NCBI RefSeq assembly: GCF_000298215.1
Contig: NZ_BAHD01000019.1
Location: 1-64,000 of the forward strand
From: Kineosphaera limosa NBRC 100340
Lineage (GTDB): Bacteria > Actinomycetota > Actinomycetes > Actinomycetales > Dermatophilaceae
Length of the DNA stretch: 64,000 nt
Direction of reading: 5' to 3'
A program made the translations under genes and the position numbers. Position 1 is the first letter of the stretch. Every line of letters begins with the position of its first letter. The notes beneath the pieces are model-generated. The model searched no databases. It was not told the origin of the DNA and saw only the letters and a program-made list of their open reading frames with translations. This document shows positions 9,680 to 18,376 of the stretch, piece by piece.

Positions 9680-10404
9680 CTCCTCTGGCCGGTCGCCGAC
9701 GTGGCGCCGGGGGCGCCCGCGCTCAGCAGCGCGTCGAGGAGGTCGTGGCCGAGGGCGGTGCCGGTGCGCCCTTCGTCGGGCAGACCGTGGGCCGAATACC
9801 AGTCGTGCGGCGCCTCCGGGTGTGGCCCGCAGACTCCCACCCAGCCGCGCCCGAACGGGCAGACCAGGGCCGCGATGTCACCGGTGGCGGCGTACCGCGC
9901 CACGACGCTCGTTCCGGGGGGGACCGCAGCGGGTAGCCGGAACAAGGGTCCGTCCTGAAAGAAGATGCGGGACGGAGTCGGTGAGCCGCGGTGGGTGATT
10001 GCGACGAGCGTGTCGGCGCGGGTCGTCACGTCCGCCCCCGGAGCGCCGACGTAGGGGTCGGCCTCGGCTCCCGGCGGCAAGAGGGCGAACCCCCGCCAGC
10101 TGTCCGCCAGGTACCCGCCCATGCAGATGCCGAGGTAGCGCCCGCCGCTGCGAACGAACTCCCGGATCAGCGGACCATGGCCCTTGACTGCCCGGTAGGC
10201 ACGCTCCAAGCTCCGGCCGCCGCCCGGCTGCACGTACAGCGCCGCCCCGGCCAGCGTCGCGCGGCCGAACCCTTCGCGCTCACCGACGAAGCGCACCTCG
10301 AAACCGACGTCCGCGCTGGTCAGCAGTTCGGCTGCCGCTTGCGGACATTCGGCGCAGGCGGCCGCGCCGCGGTAGATCAGCGCGATCGGGCGGACTCGCG
10401 TCAT
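9676..10404 (-). CDS. BPL_N-domain protein, glutamine-amidotransferase-like
   Basis: A 242-aa protein with a class I amidotransferase-like fold of the biotin-protein-ligase N-terminal (BPL_N) type. The nucleophile-elbow motif is GICMGGYLA with Cys94, preceded by a GGGRS loop (residues 61-65); a GPHPEAPHDW segment occurs near residue 195. It starts at ATG 10404 after GGAGAGGAT; the longer frame to 10488 has no ribosome site. BPL_N proteins lack the ligase domain and their substrates are not established. It is divergent from the aminomutase/Pls genes and may belong with them, but nothing in the sequence proves it. Confidence 0.75.
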   Translation of the reverse strand: MTRVRPIALIYRGAAACAECPQAAAELLTSADVGFEVRFVGEREGFGRATLAGAALYVQPGGGRSLERAYRAVKGHGPLIREFVRSGGRYLGICMGGYLADSWRGFALLPPGAEADPYVGAPGADVTTRADTLVAITHRGSPTPSRIFFQDGPLFRLPAAVPPGTSVVARYAATGDIAALVCPFGRGWVGVCGPHPEAPHDWYSAHGLPDEGRTGTALGHDLLDALLSAGAPGATSATGQRS

Positions 10405-10578
10405 ACCGCCATCCTCTCCGGGCCGTCGCGGCATTAACACGCGGGGCTGAGTTAACGCAAAGACCAAGCTGTGAAAACTCTCAGACAAGCGCTACGGTTT
10501 GTCCCGGCGAAACAGTTGGACGGTCGACTTGGACAGTCGCCCGATCCGCCGAAGCATCAGAGATCACAGGGGATTTCC
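10405..10578 (+). promoter_or_regulatory. Divergent promoter region upstream of the aminomutase gene
   Basis: A possible sigma-70-like pair is TGTGAA (10470-10475) and TACGGT (10493-10498) with a 17-nt spacer, leaving a leader of about 75 nt before ATG 10579. There are no clear operators. The assignment rests on eye matching only. Confidence 0.3.
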
Positions 10579-12123
10579 ATGGCCAGTGTCACGACGATCG
10601 GCGTGCCCACGCAACGCCGCAACGGACACCGCAGCGAGACCAACGTCACGGAGCTGGACGGCACGGAGCTGAGCAGCGCAGAGCTGCCGGGCATCGAACT
10701 GAACGGCACCGCACTGAACGGCACCGCACTGAACGGCACCGAGCGCGCCGCACCGCGGTCGCCCGCCTACAACTACGCGTTCACCGAGTTGGTGGAGCCC
10801 GACTGGCGGCGCCTGCCCGGATGGCGCGACGTCAACTCCGCCGACTGGCGTTCGGCGCAGTGGCAGCGGGCGCACTGCGTGAAGAACGCCGCCCAGTTGC
10901 GCGCGGTCATGGGGGACCTGCTGCCCGAGTTCGTCTACGCCGATCTGGCCCGCGACCAGGCGCAGTACTCCTCGATGCAGATGCTGCTCACGCCGCAGAT
11001 CGTCAACACGATGGTGCCGCACGAGGCGCCCGACGCCGACTCGTTCTACGCCGACCCGGTGCGCCGCTACATGCTGCCGCTCGCCTCCGATCGGGCCGCG
11101 CAGTGGTCGAGCCACCCGCTGGCCTCCCGCGATTCGCTGCACGAGCACGAGATGTGGCAGGTGGAGGGGCTGACCCACCGCTATCCGACGAAGGTGCTCG
11201 CCGAGTTGACCTCGACGTGCCCGCAATACTGCGGGCACTGCACCCGCATGGACCTCGTCGGCACGTGGACGCCGCAGGTCACCAAGCTGAGGTTCATCGG
11301 CAAGCCCGTCGACCGGTACGCCGCGATGATGGAGTACCTGCAGGCCACCCCGGGGGTGCGCGATGTCGTGGTGTCCGGTGGCGACGTGGCCAACGTGCCG
11401 TGGCCCACCCTGGAGCACTTCGTCGACCGGCTGCTGACCATCGACTCGATCCGCGACATCCGGCTGGCCAGCAAGGGGCTGGTCGGGCTACCCCAGCATT
11501 GGCTGCAGCCGGCCGTCGTGGCCGGCATGGAGCGCCTGGCCCGCACGGCCCGGGAGCGTGGGGTGCAGATCGCGATCCACACCCACACGAACTCGGCACA
11601 GTCCGTGACGCCGCTCGTGGCGGAGGCGGCGCGCACGATGCTGCACACCGGCATCCGCGACGTGCGCAACCAGGGGGTGTTGCTCGCCGGCGTCAACGAC
11701 ACCCAGGAGCAGCTGCTCGACCTGTGCTTCGCGCTCCTGGACGGCGCCGGGATCATGCCCTACTACTTCTACCTGTGCGACATGATCCCGCACGCCGAGC
11801 ACTGGCGGCTGCCGGTGTCGAAGGCGCAGGATCTGCAGTTGTCGATCATGGGCTTCCTGCCCGGCTTCGCGACGCCGCGGATCGTCTGCGACGTGCCGTA
11901 CCTGGGCAAACAGTGGGTGCACCAGCTCGTTGACTACGACCGCGAGCGCGGCATCACCTCGTGGCAGAAGCGCTACCTGACGAGCATCGAGGCCGACAAC
12001 GGCGCCGAGCGCACGTACCGCTACTTCGACCCGGTGCAGTCGCTGCCCGAGTCGGGCCAGGGGTGGTGGCGCACTCAGTCCGCCGACCCCACCGGCGCAG
12101 TGTTGGAGTCCCTGACGTCGTGA
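10579..12123 (+). CDS. Lysine 2,3-aminomutase-like radical SAM enzyme (KamA family)
   Basis: A 514-aa radical SAM, PLP-dependent aminomutase. The cluster motif is CPQYCGHC (Cys214, Cys218, Cys221). The two Asp residues that hold the lysine side chain in clostridial KamA have counterparts here: Asp374 in AGVND and Asp401 in YLCDM. The PLP lysine is probably Lys444 in DVPYLGKQWV. These features favour conversion of L-lysine to L-beta-lysine over a glutamate or arginine mutase. ATG 10579 follows CAGGGGATT. The first 55 residues hold six five-residue repeats (ELDGT, ELSSA, ELPGI, ELNGT, ALNGT, ALNGT) outside the usual KamA domain. The stop overlaps the GTG of the Pls-type synthetase gene, so beta-lysine may be its substrate (inference). 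Confidence 0.85.
   Translation: MASVTTIGVPTQRRNGHRSETNVTELDGTELSSAELPGIELNGTALNGTALNGTERAAPRSPAYNYAFTELVEPDWRRLPGWRDVNSADWRSAQWQRAHCVKNAAQLRAVMGDLLPEFVYADLARDQAQYSSMQMLLTPQIVNTMVPHEAPDADSFYADPVRRYMLPLASDRAAQWSSHPLASRDSLHEHEMWQVEGLTHRYPTKVLAELTSTCPQYCGHCTRMDLVGTWTPQVTKLRFIGKPVDRYAAMMEYLQATPGVRDVVVSGGDVANVPWPTLEHFVDRLLTIDSIRDIRLASKGLVGLPQHWLQPAVVAGMERLARTARERGVQIAIHTHTNSAQSVTPLVAEAARTMLHTGIRDVRNQGVLLAGVNDTQEQLLDLCFALLDGAGIMPYYFYLCDMIPHAEHWRLPVSKAQDLQLSIMGFLPGFATPRIVCDVPYLGKQWVHQLVDYDRERGITSWQKRYLTSIEADNGAERTYRYFDPVQSLPESGQGWWRTQSADPTGAVLESLTS
10651..10743 (+). repeat. 15-bp coding repeats giving pentapeptide units
   Basis: Three near-perfect tandem copies of CTGAACGGCACCGCA start at 10699, 10714 and 10729. 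More diverged copies of the same 15-bp period lie upstream from about 10651. In frame they encode xLNGT-like pentapeptides at the N-terminus of the aminomutase. Confidence 0.75.
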
Positions 12124-15100
12124 ACAGCGTGCAGCACCTCCTCGCGGGCAGCCCCGCAACCGCAACCGATGAGCTCGGGGCTCCGGCGCTCACGCTGTCG
12201 GAGTTGTTCGCGGCCCAGGTGGCGGCGACCCCCGACCAGGTCGCCCTCGCGTGCGGTGAACGACGTTGGACCTATCGCGAAGTCGACGAGCTCAGCGCCC
12301 GACTGGCGGAGCGCTTGCGCGCCGCCGGAGCCACGCCCGGCACCTTCGTGGCGCTGCACTTCGAGCGCTCCGAGCGGCCGATCATCGCGATCCTGGCGTG
12401 CCTGAAGGCCGGGGCGGCCTATGTGCCGATCGATCCCAGCTACCCGGGCGAGCGCATCGAACACATCGTCACCGAGCTGACTCCGGTCGCGCGGCTCACC
12501 GAGTCGAGTCTCATCGAGCGGGCGGGCGGCGCCTACGGGCAGACACCGACGATCCTGCTCGACGACGGCTGGGAGCGGGACGGGACCCTCTGCCCACCGG
12601 GCCAGGCCGGGACGAACGAGGGGCCGGCCCCCGACGACTTGGCCTACGTCATCTACACCTCGGGCACGACGGGCCGACCCAAGGGCGTCATGGCCGAGCA
12701 CGCGCACGTCAGCCGCTACGTGGCGGCCTTCAACGAGGCGTGCGGCACGGGGCCCGACGACCGTGTGTACCAAGGGTTCTCGCTGAGCTTCGACGGCTCG
12801 GTCGAGGAGATCTGGATGGCGTTCTCCAACGGCTCGACGCTGGTCGTGCCGACCGCCGACGCCCCCCGGTTCGGCGCCGATCTGGGCACCTACCTCACCG
12901 AGTTGGGCGTCACGTACTTCTCGACGGTGCCGACGATGCTGGCCACCATCGACGCGGTGCCGAGCCTGCGCACGATCGTGCTGTCGGGAGAGGTGTGCCC
13001 GCCCGAACTCGTCAAACGGTGGGCGCGCGACGACCTGGCACTGCTCAACGTGTACGGCCCGACGGAGGCGACGGTCAACACGACGATCGCCCGGTGCCGG
13101 CCCGACCGGCCGGTGACGATCGGGCGCCCGCTGCGCGGCTACGACCTGCACATCGTCGACGAGAACTTGCGCATCGTGCCGCCCGGCACCAAGGGCGAAT
13201 TGCTGGTCAGCGGCCCCACCCTGGCTCGCGGCTATCTCAACCAACCGGAGTTGACCGCCAAGCAGTTCGTCGACGACCCGCCGATCGAGGGGGTGGCCCG
13301 CGCCTACCGCACGGGCGACCTCGTGCGCCTCGGCGAGGACGGCGACCTGGAGTTCTTCGGGCGCATCGACACGCAGGTCAAGATCCGCGGCTACCGTGTC
13401 GAGCTCGCCGAGATCGAGTCGGTGCTGCGCGAGGATCCGCAGGTCAAGGAGGCCGTGGTCCGCCTCGTCGGGCGCGACGGGCTGCAGCAGTTGGCCGCCT
13501 GCGTGACCCTGGTCGACGCGCTGACCGATGGGTCGCTGGACCGCGACCGGGTGCTGTCGCTGCTCGAGGGCCGCATGCCCGCCTACATGATTCCGGCCTA
13601 CCTCGACGTGATCGAGGTGCTGCCGCGCACGACGAGCGGCAAGGTCGACCGCAACGCCCTGCCGACGCCGCAGCACCCGCTCGTGCGGGTCGACCGCGAG
13701 GTCGTGGCCCCGCGCACCGCGTTGGAACAGCAGGTCGCCGGCGTGTGGCGCGAGGTGCTCGGAGTGCCCGACGTGTCGGTCACCGACGACTTCTTCCTCG
13801 ACCTCGGCGGCCACTCGCTGCTGGCGGCACGCGTGGCCACGGCGCTGCGCCCGCTCGTCGGTCGCGCGGTGGCGGTCCGCGACGTCTACGAGTCGCCCAC
13901 CCTGGAGGCGCTTGCCGAGCGCATCGAGAAGATGCCGCCGGTCGACACCGCGGCCGACACGGCCTCCGGTCTGGGGTCGCCCCCGCGCCGGTTCACGCGG
14001 ATCGCCTGGCCCCGACGAGCGCTGACGTACGTGTTGCAGGGCCTGTCGATGTACCTGCTCGCCGCGATGACCGTCACGCCGCTGGCCATCATCATCGTTG
14101 TATTGCGTGACTGGTACATCGGGGTCAACTCGCCGCTGCGGGCCGTGCTGCTCGTGCTGGCGGTGCTGCTGCTGACGTGGCCGGTCAACCTGACGATCGC
14201 GCTGAGCGCGAAGTGGCTGCTGATCGGCCGGTACAAACCGGGCGACTATCCGCTGTGGGGCTTCTTCTACTGGCGGTGGTGGCTCGTCAACCGGTTGCAG
14301 GCGTTCAGCGGCCTGAACGGCCTGACCGGCACCCCGCTGCAGGGCTTCGTCTTTCGACTCATGGGCGCCAAGGTCGGGCGCAACTGCACGATCGACACCG
14401 CCCAGTGCTCGGCGTGGGACCTGCTGCGGATCGGCGACGAGGTGAGCATCGGTGCCGACAGCCAGTTTCTCTGCTACCGCATCGAGGACGGCATGCTGCG
14501 CCTGGGCACCGTCGAGATCGGCGACCGGTGCTTCGTCGGGCTGCACTCCGCCCTCGGCCTCGGGGTGCGGATGGAGGACGACGCCCGGCTGGAGGACCAG
14601 TCGTTGCTGCCCGACGGCGCAGTCGTGCCCGCCGGTCAGGGGTGGGCCGGTTCGCCTGCGGCACCGGCGTCGGTGCCCCTGCCCGCGATCATCGGTGGAC
14701 GGCACCGCATGGCGCCGCGCCGCACGCGCAGCGGGCGTCCCCGTCGCACCGCGCGTCGCCTCTGGTTCGCACTGGTGCATCTGGTCGCCGCCTCGCTGCT
14801 GGCGAGCGTCACGGGGCTGCCCGGGCTGGGCTTCCTCGCGGCGCTGGTCATCGCGGCGATCCTGGGCGGCTGGGGCGGGCTGGGCGTCGCGCTGGTGCTG
14901 TCGGTGCCGCTCAGCGTGATCGTCTCGTGCCTGGTCGTGGCGGCCGCGCGCCGGCTCGTGCTGTGGCACATCGAGCCGGGCCGGTACCCGGTCGAGAGCT
15001 GGATCTACGTGCGCAAGTGGCTTTCCGACGGCATCATGGCGGCGAGCCGCGCGATGCTCCTACCGGTGTATACGACGCTCTACCTGCCGCCGTGGCTGCG

Positions 15101-16175
15101 GCTCATGGGCGCCAAGATCGGCCCCCGGGCCGAACTGTCGACGGTCTGGAAGTTCGCGCCCGAGCTCATCGAGGTCGGCGCGGAGAGCTTCTTCGCCGAC
15201 GGGTCGATCGTCGGCGGTCGCCGCGTGAACCGGGGCACGTTCCAGGTGTCGCGCAACCGCATCGGAGCCCGCAGCTTCGTCGGCAACGGCGCGGTGCTCC
15301 CCGTCGGCTCCAGCCTCGGTGACAACAGTTTGCTGGGGGTGCAGTCGATCCCGCCGCGCGAGCCCGCCACCACACCGGACGGCTCGGACTGGCTCGGCGC
15401 ACCCTCGTTCCGGCTCACGCACCGGCCCAAGGTCGGCAACTTCGACGACTCGGTGATGTTCCGCCCGACCCGGGGGCTCTACGCGCAGCGGGCCTTCATC
15501 GACGCCCTGCGCATCCTCATCCCGGGCTACATCGGGCTCACCTCGTTCGTCGCGTGGGTGGCGCTGATGTACCTGTCGTTCACGCGGCTGGGCATGTGGA
15601 CGACGTTCGCGCTGGCGCCGGTCATCTCGCTCGCCCTCTCGCTCTGCGCGATCTTCGTCGTCGCGCTGCTCAAGCTCGTGGTGATGCGCACGTTCCGGCC
15701 GGTCATCAAGCCGCTGTGGTGCCGGTACGTGTGGCTCAACGAGATGGTCAACGGCGCGTTCGAGTCGGTCGTGGCGCCGGCGCTGACGCCGTTCTTCGGC
15801 ACGCCGTTCGTGGCGCCGCTGCTGCGGCTCATGGGCTGCCGGATCGGGCGCCGCGCCTACATCGCCACCGCGCTGTTCTCGGAGTGGGACCTCGTGCGGC
15901 TCGGCGACGACGTGGCCCTCAACCACGGCGTCGTCGTGCAGAACCACCTCTTCGAGGATCGGGTGTTCAAGAGTTCGTACCTGGAGGTCGGGTCGCGGGT
16001 CTCCGTGGGCAACATGACGGTGCTGCTCTACGACTCGGTGATCGAGGACGACGTGAGCGTCGGGCCGCTGTCCCTGGTGATGAAGGGGGAGACGCTGGCC
16101 GCCGGCACCCGCTGGCACGGCATCCCCATCGCGCGCGACGACACCCCGGTGAGCGTGAGCGTGGACCGCCGTTGA
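12120..16175 (+). CDS. Pls/PosA-type membrane NRPS (poly-amino-acid synthetase)
   Basis: A 1351-aa protein with the architecture of epsilon-poly-lysine synthetase. The adenylation domain (about 20-515) has YTSGTTGRPKG at about 179, NVYGPTEATVN, YRTGDLVRLG and TSGKVDRNAL. A carrier domain follows with GGHSLLAAR, phosphopantetheine Ser566. Then come three pairs of membrane helices (about 635-700, 875-945, 1120-1190), each followed by a hexapeptide-repeat acyltransferase-like domain. There is no thioesterase. Pls enzymes polymerise one amino acid iteratively at the membrane. By eye the specificity pocket reads D-G-E-S-V-S-V-V-N; the acidic third position suits a basic side chain. GTG 12120 overlaps the aminomutase stop (GTGA), so translation is coupled. 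The likely product is a lysine or beta-lysine oligomer (inference). Confidence 0.85.
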   Translation: MNSVQHLLAGSPATATDELGAPALTLSELFAAQVAATPDQVALACGERRWTYREVDELSARLAERLRAAGATPGTFVALHFERSERPIIAILACLKAGAAYVPIDPSYPGERIEHIVTELTPVARLTESSLIERAGGAYGQTPTILLDDGWERDGTLCPPGQAGTNEGPAPDDLAYVIYTSGTTGRPKGVMAEHAHVSRYVAAFNEACGTGPDDRVYQGFSLSFDGSVEEIWMAFSNGSTLVVPTADAPRFGADLGTYLTELGVTYFSTVPTMLATIDAVPSLRTIVLSGEVCPPELVKRWARDDLALLNVYGPTEATVNTTIARCRPDRPVTIGRPLRGYDLHIVDENLRIVPPGTKGELLVSGPTLARGYLNQPELTAKQFVDDPPIEGVARAYRTGDLVRLGEDGDLEFFGRIDTQVKIRGYRVELAEIESVLREDPQVKEAVVRLVGRDGLQQLAACVTLVDALTDGSLDRDRVLSLLEGRMPAYMIPAYLDVIEVLPRTTSGKVDRNALPTPQHPLVRVDREVVAPRTALEQQVAGVWREVLGVPDVSVTDDFFLDLGGHSLLAARVATALRPLVGRAVAVRDVYESPTLEALAERIEKMPPVDTAADTASGLGSPPRRFTRIAWPRRALTYVLQGLSMYLLAAMTVTPLAIIIVVLRDWYIGVNSPLRAVLLVLAVLLLTWPVNLTIALSAKWLLIGRYKPGDYPLWGFFYWRWWLVNRLQAFSGLNGLTGTPLQGFVFRLMGAKVGRNCTIDTAQCSAWDLLRIGDEVSIGADSQFLCYRIEDGMLRLGTVEIGDRCFVGLHSALGLGVRMEDDARLEDQSLLPDGAVVPAGQGWAGSPAAPASVPLPAIIGGRHRMAPRRTRSGRPRRTARRLWFALVHLVAASLLASVTGLPGLGFLAALVIAAILGGWGGLGVALVLSVPLSVIVSCLVVAAARRLVLWHIEPGRYPVESWIYVRKWLSDGIMAASRAMLLPVYTTLYLPPWLRLMGAKIGPRAELSTVWKFAPELIEVGAESFFADGSIVGGRRVNRGTFQVSRNRIGARSFVGNGAVLPVGSSLGDNSLLGVQSIPPREPATTPDGSDWLGAPSFRLTHRPKVGNFDDSVMFRPTRGLYAQRAFIDALRILIPGYIGLTSFVAWVALMYLSFTRLGMWTTFALAPVISLALSLCAIFVVALLKLVVMRTFRPVIKPLWCRYVWLNEMVNGAFESVVAPALTPFFGTPFVAPLLRLMGCRIGRRAYIATALFSEWDLVRLGDDVALNHGVVVQNHLFEDRVFKSSYLEVGSRVSVGNMTVLLYDSVIEDDVSVGPLSLVMKGETLAAGTRWHGIPIARDDTPVSVSVDRR

Positions 16176-17326
16176 GCAGTTCGCGCATCGCGGCCCTCGA
16201 CCTGGCCCGGGGGCTGGCGCTGATCGGCATGCTGGCGGTGCATGTCTTTCCGACGTTCGACGCCGACGGGTCGGCCTCGCTGGCGACGCAGGTCGCCGCG
16301 GGCCGCTCGTCGGCGACGTTCGCGATGATGGCGGGCGTCGGGCTGGCGCTGGTCACGGGCGGCTCGACCCCGGTGCGTGGTGCGGAGTTGGCGCGGTCGT
16401 GGGCGTCAATCCTCGTGCGGGCGGCGCTGATCGCCCTGATCGGCCTGATGCTGGGGTACGTGACGGCCTGGGGTGGGCTGGAGGTCTACGTCATCCTGCC
16501 GTTCTACGCGGTGATGTTCGTGCTGGTGCTGCCCTGGCTGCGGGTGCCGCCGGCGGGGCTCTTCGTGGCCGCGGGGGTCGTGGCGTTAACATCCACGTTC
16601 GCCATCGAATGGGTGACCGGCGGGGTGCCGCTGCTCGATCCGGCTCCGGACCCGGACCCCACGCTCGGTGACGCCCTCGCGCACCCGATCGGGCTGCCGC
16701 TCTACCTGCTGACCGGAGGGTCGTATCCGGCGTTGGTGTGGGTGTGTTTCCTGCTCGCCGGCCTGGGTCTGGGGCGCCTGGACCTGCGCTCGCCGCGGCT
16801 GGCCGCGTGGTGCGTCGGGGTCGGGAGCGTCGTGGCGGTCGGCGCCTGGACGATCTCGCAGATTCTGCTCTACCCGCTCGGGGGGCTGCGGCACCTGCGC
16901 CGTGCGGCCCCGGAGGACTGGTCGGACGAGCGGCTGTTGTGGGCGCCCCATCCGGGGGAGTTCGACACCTGGTGGTGGTACGCGCTGCGGGCGCCACACT
17001 CGGACGCGCCGCTGGCGCTGTGCATCGCGATGGGTTCGGCGGTGGCGATCTTCGGTGTCACGCTGCTGGCCGCCCGGTCGGCGGCGGTGCTGCGGGTGCT
17101 CTCGCCCTTGTCGGCCGCAGGCAGCATGGTTCTCACGCTCTACTGCGCGCACATCGTCGTGCTCGCGACCGGCCTGTTCGACGACAGCCCCGGACTGCAG
17201 TTCGTCATGCTGCTCGCCGCGATGCTCGCGTTCGCGGCCTGGTGGCGCCCACGGCATCGTCGCGGTCCGCTGGAGGCGCTCATCGCCATCCCGGTCGCCG
17301 CGGTCCGCCGCCGGGGTACTCCCTGA
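16172..17326 (+). CDS. Membrane acyltransferase-like protein (HGSNAT/DUF418-type)
   Basis: A 384-aa polytopic membrane protein of eight or more helices. It opens with RIAALDLARGLALIGMLAVH, the signature start of the heparan-alpha-glucosaminide N-acetyltransferase catalytic (DUF1624)/DUF418 group, which moves acyl groups across the membrane. The start is taken as TTG 16172, overlapping the Pls stop as TTGA. No ATG fits, and an earlier start would run through the Pls C-terminus. Its coupling to the Pls-type synthetase suggests it acylates, exports or otherwise tailors that product (inference). A C-terminal Arg-rich tail faces the cytoplasm. Confidence 0.75.
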   Translation: MSSSRIAALDLARGLALIGMLAVHVFPTFDADGSASLATQVAAGRSSATFAMMAGVGLALVTGGSTPVRGAELARSWASILVRAALIALIGLMLGYVTAWGGLEVYVILPFYAVMFVLVLPWLRVPPAGLFVAAGVVALTSTFAIEWVTGGVPLLDPAPDPDPTLGDALAHPIGLPLYLLTGGSYPALVWVCFLLAGLGLGRLDLRSPRLAAWCVGVGSVVAVGAWTISQILLYPLGGLRHLRRAAPEDWSDERLLWAPHPGEFDTWWWYALRAPHSDAPLALCIAMGSAVAIFGVTLLAARSAAVLRVLSPLSAAGSMVLTLYCAHIVVLATGLFDDSPGLQFVMLLAAMLAFAAWWRPRHRRGPLEALIAIPVAAVRRRGTP

Positions 17327-17387
17327 TTCACGGGCTGCCGACCCTGACTTTCACCCTCCTCGGGGCGATTGCGCCTGGTCGAGTCGT

Positions 17388-17417
17388 TCTACGCCGTAGA
17401 GTTCTCTACATCGTAGA
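17388..17417. promoter_or_regulatory. Two palindromes TCTAC-N3-GTAGA upstream of the CPBP-tetR pair
   Basis: Two perfect 5-3-5 inverted repeats, TCTACGCCGTAGA (17388-17400) and TCTACATCGTAGA (17405-17417), lie 17 bp apart and end just before the GAGAGGAAAG ribosome site of the CPBP gene. They look like a double operator. The TetR-family protein encoded second in this operon is the obvious candidate binder. Confidence 0.65.
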
Positions 17418-17428
17418 GAGGAAAGACC

Positions 17429-18364
17429 ATGGCCCGTCACTCAGACGCCGGCGAGCACCTCGCCCACCCGATCGGGACGCAGCACACCCCAGTCATCGAG
17501 CCGATCACGTACCGATACAACCGGCCGGTTGCCTTCTACACGCTGGCCACGGCGATCCCGTGGGCCTTGTGGTTGGGCGCCGCCTACCTGAGTCACCTCC
17601 CCGACCAGAGCACGGCGGTGCGCCTCGGGACGGTCGTACTGGGGTTGACGGGCCTGGCGGCGCCCGTGGGGGTCGTGTGGTGGTTGGTGCGCGACAAGCC
17701 GGAGCTGCGCGCGGACCTGCGGCGGCGGCTGTTTGTGCGCCGGGGGGTGCCGGGGTTCTATCTGCTCTGCGCGGTCGGTTTGTTGCCGGCGAGCCTGCTG
17801 GTGGCGCAGGCGATCTCGCTGCTGTTCGGGTACAGCCCGGAGCAGTTCGAGCTGCGTGGCGGCTTCAGCTTTACGTCCGGGCTGCTGCCGGTGTGGCTGA
17901 TTCTGGTGCTGGCGCCGATCCTCGAAGAGATCGCCTGGCACGGCTACGGCACCGACTCGCTGGTGACGCGGATGCGGCTGATCACGGCGTCGCTGGTGTT
18001 CACGGTGATCTGGACCGTGTGGCACCTGCCGCTGGCCCTCATCGAGGGCTACTACCACAGCGAGGTCGTGCAGGAAGGGTGGCTGCACGCGCTGAACTTC
18101 CCGCTGAGCATGATCCCGTTCGTGCTGCTCATGAACTGGCTCTATTTCCGCACGGGGCGCAGCATCTCGGTGACGATCGTCTTTCACCTGGTCGCCAATT
18201 TCGTCAACGAGATCTTCTTGACCCATCCCGATTCCAAGCTCATCCAGACGGTCTTGCTGCTGGTGCTGACGGCGGTGATCGTGATGCGGGAGCGGGAGTT
18301 GTTCTTCACCCCACCGCCGCGCCGCGTCTCGACCCGGGCCGGAGCCGGGGCGGCGAGCGCGTGA
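17429..18364 (+). CDS. CPBP-family intramembrane metalloprotease
   Basis: A 311-aa membrane protein with about eight helices and the CPBP (CAAX protease/Abi) motifs. The EExxxR-type motif appears as LEEIAWHGYG, with Trp-His where Arg-Gly is usual. A second motif is WHLPLAL and a third FHLVANFVNE. ATG 17429 follows GAGAGGAAAGACC. CPBP proteins are membrane proteases or immunity-type proteins; none of the local genes looks like a bacteriocin precursor. It is followed after 12 nt by a TetR gene, making a probable autoregulated pair. Confidence 0.85.
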   Translation: MARHSDAGEHLAHPIGTQHTPVIEPITYRYNRPVAFYTLATAIPWALWLGAAYLSHLPDQSTAVRLGTVVLGLTGLAAPVGVVWWLVRDKPELRADLRRRLFVRRGVPGFYLLCAVGLLPASLLVAQAISLLFGYSPEQFELRGGFSFTSGLLPVWLILVLAPILEEIAWHGYGTDSLVTRMRLITASLVFTVIWTVWHLPLALIEGYYHSEVVQEGWLHALNFPLSMIPFVLLMNWLYFRTGRSISVTIVFHLVANFVNEIFLTHPDSKLIQTVLLLVLTAVIVMRERELFFTPPPRRVSTRAGAGAASA

Positions 18365-18376
18365 CACAGTGAGGCC

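Noticed and set aside
15554-16171. N-terminal extension of the membrane acyltransferase
   Set aside because: It overlaps the Pls C-terminus in another frame and is Arg/Ala-rich noise; the family start RIAALDLARG lies right after TTG 16172.
17429-18364. Bacteriocin immunity/maturation system
   Set aside because: The CPBP gene is followed by a TetR gene only; no small precursor with a leader peptide was found around it.
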